Shown: one piece after another, positions 53,568 through 64,000 of the stretch | Numbering within the stretch: the first letter of the stretch is position 1 | Layout: the number at the start of each line of letters is the position of its first letter | Assembly: GCA_028274465.1 (NCBI GenBank) | Contig: CM051456.1 | Coordinates: 12,861,745 to 12,925,744 of the forward strand | Origin: Plantago ovata | Lineage: Eukaryota; Streptophyta; Magnoliopsida; Lamiales; Plantaginaceae | DNA length: 64,000 nucleotides | Direction of reading: 5' to 3' | Program-made: the position numbers and the translations under genes | The notes under the pieces: generated by a model | Databases searched by the model: none | Seen by the model: only the letters and a program-made list of their open reading frames with translations | What the model was told of the DNA's origin: nothing

Positions 53568-54410
<843 letters not shown>

Positions 54411-55545
54411 GATATCAAAGAATTACAAAATTATCGTCGTTGGTAATATATAAACTGTGATCGTCAGAATCCATTGGCAACCCAACACAAATTGTGATCC
54501 AACCCAGCGTTAAGGGTGCTCTTAAAGCTATAGATTTGGCATTAGAAAATTGTATGAAGAGTGTTGCCAGGATGATGCGGATATGAACCCTCTATTTTTT
54601 AAGTTTGTTATTATTATTTGTTAGAGTCCAAGATTACCTAAAATTAGTAAGTTTGTGACACGTACATTGAAAGTAAAGCATCTTAAATTTGAACAACAAT
54701 ATTGGCAGTCCAAGTTCGATATGAATAGAAAAGTATTAGATTAAAGGGATGTTAGAGAAGTTTGAAACTTCAGTTGTTGAAGTTATGACATGAGAGATGG
54801 TTGTAATTTTAAAGGTAACCAGATCATCCAAATCGGTTTTTGAAGAATTCCTCGAGGGATTAGAAGTCTCGTGGTGTGGAGTAGAGCATACGCTAATTTC
54901 TCCATATCCAAGTATCTTGTCTCTGCTGCCGCTAGTGCCTTACTGACGTAGTATATAGGCAAACATTCACCACCTTGTATCCTTACCAAAACTGAACTTA
55001 TCGCTTCGTACGTGTAGGCCAAGTATAAGTAGAGTGGCTCTCCTTCCAATGGTTTTGCTAGTAACGGTGGTGATTGCAGGTAACTCTTAAGATCTTCTAG
55101 TGCTTGCTTGCACTCAGTCCACCAGATGATCAGGTACTCCTCTTAATATAAGTAGTATATTGATAACGAACGTTTTTTTCCGAAATCAAAAGAGCGATTA
55201 GGTTTAAAAAATAAAAGATTTCTAACCATCTTCTTATCCGTCCGATAATATAGACTAAATGAAATGGAAAAAAAAAAAGAGTAGAGAATTTGTTGCTAAG
55301 TTCAAGGTCTTTTTTCTTAGGAGAAAAGAATACCCTATAGTATTTATGTATCACTTGATATAATTTATAAGTTTTCTAAGTGCACTTACAACTTCAGACG
55401 TAGAATTCCAGTATTGTAATAACAAATTATTTGGCGTCGTTGACACATATACTGCTCGTTTTCAAGTAATATGCTCCAATACAATACTATTTTCTTCAAA
55501 TTAGTTATTTTTTAACTTGTTAATGAGTTGTCTATTGTTAGCACC
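54411..55545 (+). repeat. Direct repeat, copy 2 (pair with 48974-50040)
   Basis: Blocks 54411-54520 and 55345-55545 match copy 1 closely, in the same order and orientation. Here the middle is occupied by a Ty3/gypsy fragment (54780-55140) not seen in copy 1. Confidence 0.8.
54780..55140 (-). mobile_element. Ty3/gypsy reverse transcriptase/RNase H fragment
   Basis: The minus strand reads WTECKQALEDLKSYLQSPPL, then AKPLEGEPLYLYLAYTYEAI and IYYVSKALAAAETRYLDMEK, the hallmark RT-RNase H linker of plant Ty3/gypsy pol. It is cut at both ends: no upstream RT motif or downstream integrase is visible, and the frame stops shortly after LAYALLHTTR. The typical Asp of the RNase H motif in LAYTDEAISS-like sequences is Tyr here. 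It is a dead fragment. Confidence 0.88.
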
Positions 55546-56365
55546 TTAATAGAATTATACTACTAAACTAGATATGTGCATCTTAAATATGCAGTAAATA
55601 GGACAAGTAACATAATAACTATGTGGAGAATATTGGTCGGTGATCGGATGACAACCAGAAAACCTACCATTGCTGCTACTTTGTATACTTTTTAGAGTGA
55701 TTTTCAGAGAGTAAAAGTACAATGAACAATATTACTTGTGTTTCTTCAGCCTAATGAACCTTTATGTAGGCCTGTTACTATATGACCTATCATTCAGTGA
55801 CAAGTATTCTTTTACAAATGTACACAAGTAGGACAAGACAGTGACTTCTTCGTGAGCCTCGGCTGAGTAATGGTTGTCTTGAGTACTTCGGGTGTTCTCT
55901 CCTCCGTGGCCCATTGGTTACTTCGGAGAGCATACTTCTAGAGCGTATGCTAACGTAGCTATGTTCTGGTTATAGGCTCTGGTATAAATCTCGAACTTTC
56001 CGATAGAGTCTTTCTTTATAATCCTTAGACTTAGTCACTTACTTCATTCTTCCAAATCGTTGTAGTTCGACTTAATTCTTACTAGGGCGCTTTGGACATA
56101 TTTTAACATAATCAATTACATAAGCCAAACTTGAGATTTATGTATTTGCCATTTGGAGCAAAATAAACTTGTTTTAGTAAGATAGAGATGAAATTAAGAA
56201 GGTAAATCGCGAAAACCCACCGGGGCAAGTCGCGAATCAACCGAAGCCTAATCCTTTCGTCCACTCATTTCACCTACTTTTGGAATCATTTTGGCCAAAC
56301 CGGAAAACTTTCTGCCGGAAGCTTTGCTGATTCACTCACACTGACGACAATTCACTACACCAACA
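55546..56365. other. Promoter side of the SIK1-like kinase and unassigned DNA
   Basis: The region 55800-56060 is more GC-balanced but codes for nothing recognisable and may be repeat-derived. The last 150 bases should hold the kinase leader. Confidence 0.4.
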
Positions 56366-59328
56366 ATGGAGTTCTCACCTAGGTCATGGCGCTCGCGTAA
56401 GCCACCACCACCGAAGAATTCCGACCTCTACTCCACCTTCGTCGTCAAAGACGACGACGACGACGCATCACGACCACAGCAACCTGAATCTGATCCCCCA
56501 CCGGCTGACCTATACGCCACCACGGTCTTCAAGGGAGACGAAGAGGAGGAATCACTCCCTCCTCTGCTCAAACGCCTCCCCAAGGACTTCGGCGGTGGCG
56601 GAGATGATGATTATGACGATGACGGAGGAGCTTCTATTTCCGGTACCATGATCGTGAAGACCGATCGGAGGAAATCGAATGTGCCTTCTTCGTCTCAGAG
56701 GAGCCGTGGTGGTACTGTGACGTTTAGGGGGAGAATTGGGGGTGACAAGGATGAGGATGAGGATAATGCAGGGGATTTTTCGACGTTTGTGGTTAGAGGG
56801 AGGGATGATGAGGATGAAGAGGAGGAGGATGAGGATGACGAAGATGCGGGGATGGGGACTATGGTGAGGAAAGGTAGTGGTAGTGTTGGTGGTGGTGGAG
56901 GGACGATGAGGAGGGCAGTGGAGAGTATGGAGAAGGTTGGGGAAATGGGAGGGATGAGGCGGAAGAGGAGTGGTGCTGTTGAGTTAGCTAGTGGGACAGG
57001 GAAAATGTCCATTAGCTCGATTCCGGAGAGTGTCACTAGAGAGGATCCTCTTACTAAGTATGAATTGCTTCATGAGCTTGGTGAGGATTCGATTTTCGGC
57101 TTTTATGTTATGAATCGCTTTGCACGTCAACTACTGCAGTTTATGCTATTAGTGTTTTGTTGTATGAAACTTTTTATATTAGTCTATTCATATGAACATG
57201 AATGTTATATATATCAGAGGGAATAGGGCAAAGGATTTAGGATTAGCATCTGAAATGGATATAGTATTAATTTTAGGTTTCAAGATGTTAGATCACATTA
57301 ACAAGTTGTAATACATAAAAGCGTAGGAAATTATCACTACTGATTTCATCATCAAAATTCTGAACCGCGAGTATCTATTTACTTGCTTGTCCATCCGAAG
57401 CACCACACAGCTTGTTAAAATATTATACCTCTTCGTACTTCAATGTGAAGCTAGTTTATATTTCCTAAGCATGTCTAATAAATACACAGTATACATTTTA
57501 AGATATGCTTATTAGTGAATATCTCGAGGTTCGAGTAATAGAAACTTTTTGTATCATGACGTCAGGAGTTTATTGGCAGGGTTGGAGTGAGAACATACTG
57601 TTTTGTTTCAAGATGAAATAAGCTCTCGTAAAGCTTGTCGTGGAGATTTGTCGTTTTAAAGTTAATTTTTGGCCTTTTGCACTCACAGCTACAAAAAATC
57701 AGGAATATGTACTTTATGTGAAGGCATTGATTTTTCTTTTTTAAGTGTAAATCGTCTTAAGTGAACAAGTGAAGTGTGATTGAAAGTGGAAAGTTCGTAT
57801 AAATAGGGAAAGGTTCATATGGGGCAGTTTACAAAGCTCGAGATCTACGGACTTCAGAAATGGTCGCAATCAAAGTAATATCGTTATCTGAAGGGGTATG
57901 AATTCACTCTTTGTTTCTGATACGACACCAGCTGATATTCTGGTAATGAAGTGATAATCTTATGATTTGTTCTTTAGGAGGAGGGATATGAAGAAATTCG
58001 TGGAGAAATTGAGATGTTGCAGCAGTGTAGCCATCCTAATGTCGTTCGCTATCTTGGTAGCTACCAAGGAGATGAGTTTTTATGGGTAATGAAGAAGTGA
58101 ATAAGCCTATGAACTTTACTTTTCTCCCACCTCTTCCTGCGTTGTGAATATTGTTCCTGATAAACTGTAAAACTTTTGGGTTTCCTGACAGATAGTAATG
58201 GAGTACTGTGGGGGTGGAAGTGTTGCTGATTTGATGAACGTAACAGACGAGGCTCTTGAGGAGGCTCAAATAGCATATATTTGCAGAGAAACGCTGAAGG
58301 TAAGCACAATGTTTGGTAGTTAGTATTTTACAAATTTACTTGCTATTACAAAAAAATCATGTGTACATTTAAAGATGAGATAAGCTATATGTTATTGTCA
58401 ATCTATTGTTAAATATCAGTTGGTTTACAAGTGATTGTTGTCTATCCTATTCTATTGCAAGATGTTTAATCTCTTTATGTGGGCCTTTGCATCATAGGAA
58501 GATTAGTTTCGGAATGCCATTTATACTTGCATTGTGCTATGAATAGCCAAATATCTGCTAGTAGCTGTTTTCTTCATTGTATCTCTGAAAATATTGCCAA
58601 CTTGTGCAGGGTCTGTCCTATCTGCATTCAATTTTCAAGGTACATAGAGATATCAAAGGTGGTAATATTTTGTTGACTGATCAAGGAGAGGTTAAGTTAG
58701 GTAAGTCTTATATTCTTGCGCCAATCAATATAATCTGTAATAGATATCAACTCAATGCAATATTTCATGCTTGAATTAAAATCTCAGTTTCGGGATATGT
58801 TTTGGTCCTTTTGGATTCTCAAAAGAACGTGACATTTTGGCATTTTTCAGAATTTGTCGGAAAATAAAATGAAATGTTTATGAAGGATAAAATATTTTAA
58901 ATAGTTTCGGATTCCATGTTCATTTCATCTTGGTATTTTTCAACTCATTCTGTTTCGGTGAGATTTCAAACCATAACTCCATCTTCTATACGTTCGTAAT
59001 AAGATTGAACTTCCTTGTTTACCTATGTAATTTACCTAGTATTAATACTCGCAGAATGTTTTAATACTCGTAACAAGTGTTAGTACTTACTATTAGTTAT
59101 TATTGGGTTTAGCATTAAAGTTGACATTTATTGTCTCGAGTCAAGTCCATTGTAATTGTTCACCTGATAGAAATAGCAAATACTGGATGCAGGTGATTTT
59201 GGAGTTGCTGCTCAGTTGACAAGAACTATGTCCAAGCGTAACACGGTATGCCGAGTTTTCTAATTAGGTTGCGTGATTAGTGTTTATAAATGTGGTCCCT
59301 GTATAGCGGCCCCCTCCCCAGTTATTAA

Positions 59329-59381
<53 letters not shown>

Positions 59382-59462
59382 TTATTTATTTTAATTATGA
59401 AATGCTAATTTTATTATCACGTAAAGTTAGATGGAAGTCTAGCAACAAGTTGTGCTCATTAC

Positions 59463-59515
<53 letters not shown>

Positions 59516-62500
59516 TCCATTTTTCATACATTTCTCAAATGGTTGAACACGTGGAAGTATGGAACTAAAAAAACTCTTATAAAGCATCGCACACTTTCTG
59601 ATTGAAGTGTCGTACTAGTTGCATATGCATGTTTCAATTATGCATTAATCTTCTCTTTAACATTGAATTTTACAGTTTCATCCAGTGAGAGATTTATTGA
59701 GAAAATGTCATTACAGTAACTCTATTGTTTCTAACATGTACTATCTCATCTCTGCTGTAATTTTTTTTCATTTTTTTGAGTGAAGTGCTCAGCGTTGATA
59801 TTCTATGCAGTTCATAGGTACACCTCACTGGATGGCTCCAGAAGTTATACAAGAGAGCCGTTATGATGGAAAGGTACTTCAATTGAAATTTTGATGCTCA
59901 TTTGTGAATGACCGACGTCTTTAAGGACATTTTTTGAAATTCCATCACAAGCTCGTGTTAGGATGCAATTTTACAAACACTGCAAGTGACGGGCCAATTT
60001 AACTGCAGGTAGATGTTTGGGCTCTTGGAGTTTCAGCAATTGAAATGGCAGAGGTATTCTTTTGGTCTTGAACTCATAGCAGCCACTATATTCTAATTGG
60101 CTGTCATCTTTTGAGTTATGCCTTCTTTTTAAAACCAATTTCAAGACACAGAAAAGAAGAGTTTGATCACACATGATAGGTCGGAATACAGTGATAATTC
60201 TAGCCTCAAGATGGTGGAGATACACAGGACACCTGGATTTTATTTATCTATAAATAAAAGAAAATTAAGAAACAGATTTTTATTATTTAATAAGTGTTGA
60301 TTACTTTACTCCATAAAATGATGCTAAGTAACTGGCAGTTTGAACATTTTTTGCCAGGGACTCCCCCCAAGAGCAGCGGTGCATCCGATGAGGGTAATAT
60401 TTTATACTTTGATGTACTCATCTTGATATTGTTTCTGCCAATATCCTTATACTCTAAAGTTCACAAAGTAAATGTAATTTCAGATGAAAAATTGAAAGTT
60501 GTGCCATGAATTTGGGCTAAGTTATTAAAATATTATCAATGCCATGGTGAAGTGATACAAAGATCTGTTAAACAAGGTTTGAGTGATTCTGAAACGAAAG
60601 CTGATATTGAAAATTTAAGGAACTTGCTAAAAGTCTTGGCATTATGCAAGCAGAAAAAAAAAAGTGTGGCTGTATAAATTTAGATGTTAAATTTAAGTGT
60701 GTTTCTGAATAACCCTTGAATATACTAATTATAAGTGTTGTTCCTGTTTCGTGCTTCAAATCCAGAAAGTTTACACTGTTAAAGAACACAACTCCGCTTC
60801 GAAATTGAGGACTGAATTTTATTAATATACAATGCAGCAAGAACCAGATTTATCTCTGTGAATCAATCTTAATATCTCAAGCCGCCAAGTGAATTTCATA
60901 TTATATAGTTCATGTCATGCTGGAGATAGGTGTTTAATTGCATTAATGAGTTTTCTTTTGCGACTTTATAGATGCTGTTTCTTAGGTCTCTACCACACTT
61001 CCTGAATATTTTCGCTCAATACTTGCGCCCTTAACTTTTTTTCTTGCATCTGTTGCAAACTTTTGTCTGTGTGAGTGAATGTGCAAAGACTTCATTGGTT
61101 TTGCGTTTTGGTGTGTGCTGATATCTTAAAATTTTTGTTACAGGTACTGTTTATGATTTCTAGGGAACCAGCTCCAATGCTCGAGGATAAAGAGAAATGG
61201 TTTGTCTTCAAATTTTCTTTCTTACCTGTTCATGACTAACAAACAAACAAAAGGAGAAAAGAAAAAAGAAGAGGACTTGCTTGTAGCAAAGAAATGCCAG
61301 TTTTCATGTTTTAAATTATGTTGCCTTGATAGGCACACAAAGAAGACTATTCTTTTAATATCTTGAAGATATATGACATCGTCCAAAAATCAAATTGACA
61401 TCTTTGCTCGTGTGTGTATGGGTTTATAATTTCTTGATTACCTATCAAAAGAAATAATTCTATTTCCTTTTGTTGTATTCAGTTTATAGAGTCTAGATAG
61501 ATAATTAGCCACTGCAAGTTTTCTTTTAGATCTGATGACTCCCAAATTAATGATGCTTGCAGGTACCAATTTAACTAGTAAAATAATTACTCCATCTCTT
61601 AGTTTGGTATTGAATGTTCTCTATATAAGGATTTTTTATTTTTTATTTTTTATTTTTTTTATATGTAATCGGAAGAATTAATAATATAAAGAAAAGTATC
61701 CACAAGTCGTGTACCTCAAGAATGAGAGGGGATGAACATAACTTAAGTAGATCAGCTACATGTTTAATTCAACTACAGAAAAAGGTAATAAATTACAAAC
61801 TCATTAAACAGGACTATCGAATGGCAACAGGTTGGTCTAGTGCTAATCTCATTGATTTCGAGCAATCATAGTTGGTATTGGACTTAGCATGTAACACATA
61901 TGGGACTAGTTTCGGTGCGATGAAACATATATTTCCTTCATTCAAGTATCATACTGTACTGTATGTTAATCACTCATGTCCTGTATTTGCTAGTCAATTG
62001 CACATATCTAGAAAGAAGAATCTGAGTCTAGCATATCTTGTTCTAGATAAAGCAGCATTCCTTGTTTTAGATCTCACATGTTCAGCATTTTATTTATTTA
62101 TTTTCTATGTTCAGGTCGCTTGTGTTCCACGACTTCGTAGCCAAATGTCTGACGAAGGAACCCAGATTGCGGCCTACAGCAACTGAGATGTTGAAGGTAG
62201 TCTGTTGTTACTTAGCCTTTTAAAGTCTAACTTAAACACACACTACTCTATTATATTATTGGTATCTCATAACTTAGACTTAATGTGCTGTACTGTACCT
62301 TGTTTCTTCTGAATGTTAACTACTTTTAGGATGCTGAATCAACTCGAGTGAATCTGAAACTACTATTATCTGAAAGTTCGAATTCATGTTTGAATTTACA
62401 TGCTACTACTGTTTATTGTCTATGGTGGATAAGTTTTCCTATAAAATTGGCATATGAGCTTCATATGCATTGCATGAAGAAGAGTCATCTTCGTTGTAAT

Positions 62501-63711
62501 TTTGGAGTCCTTGTTGATACTTTGGACAACTAAGGTAGAAGTTCACTAGGATACTACCTTTTACTTAGATTGTTGGTGCTGCTTTCTTACAGTTTGCAGG
62601 TTTCTATTTTTGTTTTGGGCATAGATGAACATTTACAAGTATTTAGATTCAGATAGTCGAAACATACTAAAAGACTAATATTAGTCATAACTCATAAATG
62701 AAGAGACCGAACTTTTAACCCTTTGGAAATTGACTTGTTATATTCACTTGCCCACGTTTTGTATTTGTATTTTGTCTTCTATTCTGACTACTGTCACTGC
62801 CCTGTCACATGTAGCACAAATTCATCGAAAAATGTAGAAGTGGAGCTGTTGCAATGATCCCAAAAATTGAGAAAGCCAAGGAGATCAGAACAACCATGGC
62901 GTTGCAAGCAGAGGATGTTGCATCTGACACGACTCTACCTAGAGATGGGGTAAAGCCTATGATTCACATTTAACATTTGTTTCCGCAGTGTCATCTTCCT
63001 TACTTTTTTCTGTACGGAAAATTCTCTAATACATACATTATTTCCATTTCGTGTCTGGTAGGCAGCTAGTGATGACATTGTGAACACGGTTCCTTCTAGA
63101 CCTCAGGATGGTCTGGATATTGCCTCTGGAGTAACTGCCCAACATACTTTACCTGCTGGATTACAACCATCTGTAGAAGGTAATCATAATTATCACTTGC
63201 ATCTTGCCAATTGAGCGATGCTTCACTTATGGAGGTGTGTTTGTTTCTAATACATTTACATGTATTACATTTAGAATAGCGAGTAAGGCTGTTAGTTTCA
63301 GAGATCAATTAGATAATTCAAACATAACTATTAATTAGTTGTGTTGGGCGGCATGTTTTTTATTATTTTGTCCCAGAAAGACAGCACAGGTTGATCCAGA
63401 ACTTTTTTACTGCAATATGTTCCGCTCAGCAACCTTCTTAATATTTATTTCTTGGACTAGATTTCCCGGAGCAGGCATGGTTGCTGTATTTGAGAGAGAG
63501 AAATTTATTTTTACTTAATTCCTAATTTTGCTGATCAGAGGACCGTTTGACTTTGACTAGGTGATTTTGGGACCGTAATAGTTCATGACAAGGTTGAGAT
63601 GGATAAAACAGCTGGTCAGCGGGTAATGACTGGGGCAGAATCATCTCCTGCTTCAAGTGACCCAGGAGATCCTTCAGTCAGTGGGTTTGTTGACAAGACA
63701 ATCAACTCCTG
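56366..63711 (+). CDS. SIK1: SIK1 (Hippo/MST-like) Ser/Thr protein kinase, 3' end beyond window
   Basis: Exons: 56366-57080, 57807-57895, 57978-58085, 58192-58299, 58610-58700, 59193-59245, 59811-59873, 60009-60053, 60358-60393, 61144-61199, 62115-62196, 62815-62949, 63062-63179, 63561-63711, then a donor. All joins keep frame; about 616 residues are encoded and the C-terminus lies past the right edge. An acidic, Gly-rich disordered region (1-225) precedes a complete kinase domain (about 233-485): GKGSYGAVY (239-247), catalytic Lys261, HRDIKGGN (HRD 352-354), DFG (372-374) and [10 protein letters not shown]. The N-terminal region has repeated T-hydrophobic-V motifs, including GTMIVK, GTMVRK and GGTMRR. 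This is the single plant Hippo-type MAP4K; Arabidopsis SIK1 (At1g69220) interacts with MOB1 and acts in growth control and immune signalling. The large first exon and short later exons are continuous and look intact. Confidence 0.95.
59326..59380. repeat. (ATT)n microsatellite in SIK1 intron 6, first tract
   Basis: About 55 bp of tta/att repeat in the intron after the DFG exon. Confidence 0.93.
59459..59512. repeat. (ATT)n microsatellite in SIK1 intron 6, second tract
   Basis: A second att tract of about 54 bp, 80 bp after the first, in the same intron. Confidence 0.93.
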
Positions 63712-64000
63712 GTACTGCTAAATATCAACTTTTTTCAATGTCATTTGAATGTTAAAATGTGTGTGGTTATTGGGAGATAAGCTGGTCAGTTTGTTTGGGT
63801 GGAGTTGTATGAGGGAGATGCAGCATTTAACAACAAAAAGATTGTCGGAGATCCAACTTCCTGAATCTAGGTCTTTAAAGTATCTGGTTCGGCATTTGTC
63901 AGCCTCAACACACTAGGAACTTTGCTAGTCTCTCAATTAAATAAGATAAATTTTTTATCTCTCCAGAAATTTCGATTGGGTTTTTACTAATTTTATACTG

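Noticed and set aside
56695..57036. Minus-strand 113-codon frame, Ser/Pro-rich
   Set aside because: Antisense of the acidic SIK1 N-terminus (GAG/GAT runs read backwards); no independent support.

Overview
This is plant nuclear DNA, most likely from a eudicot. The genes carry many short GT-AG introns, intergenic DNA is AT-rich and full of transposon remnants, and there are nuclear-type tRNA genes for Asn and Thr. Several conceptual proteins match Arabidopsis families almost end to end. A Caryophyllales/Amaranthaceae origin is possible from the repeat flavour but is only a guess. Exon joins were worked out by hand from splice-site consensus and reading-frame continuity; no search or alignment program was run.

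Layout. 1-522: cullin-1 pseudogene (-). 1511-3705: intact ureide permease gene (-). About 4-9.5 kb: repeat-rich block with Stowaway MITEs, a PB1-like transposon ORF fragment and the 3' end of a CACTA (En/Spm) element carrying a cluster of long foldbacks. 9.5-12 kb: short tandem duplications and tRNA-Asn (-). 12134-14101: intronless mitochondrial-type PPR gene (+). 15207-16567: kinase-less wall-associated GUB_WAK protein (+). 17775-21357: PAP1-type purple acid phosphatase in 12 coding exons (+). 21.7-28.6 kb: a non-autonomous hAT element with its target duplication, tRNA-Thr (-), a Tourist-like element, and a three-level nest (Harbinger-like element split by a 2.7 kb solo LTR that itself carries a Stowaway MITE). 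28924-36100: DEAH-box RNA helicase, DEAH10 type, 12 exons (+). 38507-40693: MES11-type methylesterase-like protein with Asp at the nucleophile position (+). 42650-43080: large palindromic Tourist-like MITE. 43698-44783: ARP7 (-). 45.4-50.2 kb: degenerate repeats and one side of a direct-repeat pair. 50202-53567: AVT1-type amino-acid transporter pseudogene with many stops (-). 54255-55545: long TA microsatellite, second side of the direct repeat, and a Ty3/gypsy RT/RNase H fragment. 56366-63711 and beyond: SIK1/Hippo-type Ser/Thr kinase (+), running off the right edge.

The genes do not form a pathway or operon; this is ordinary plant gene interspersion. They cover ureide/nucleobase transport, organelle RNA metabolism, cell-wall sensing, phosphate-ester metabolism, RNA helicase activity, an alpha/beta-hydrolase-like protein, chromatin-linked ARP7 and Hippo-like signalling. 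The least ordinary parts are the foldback cluster in the CACTA-derived DNA (7.17-8.03 kb), the MOB1-type T-M motifs on the N-terminal side of the SIK1 kinase domain, the triple transposon nest, and the decayed AVT1 gene between two direct repeats of about 1 kb.
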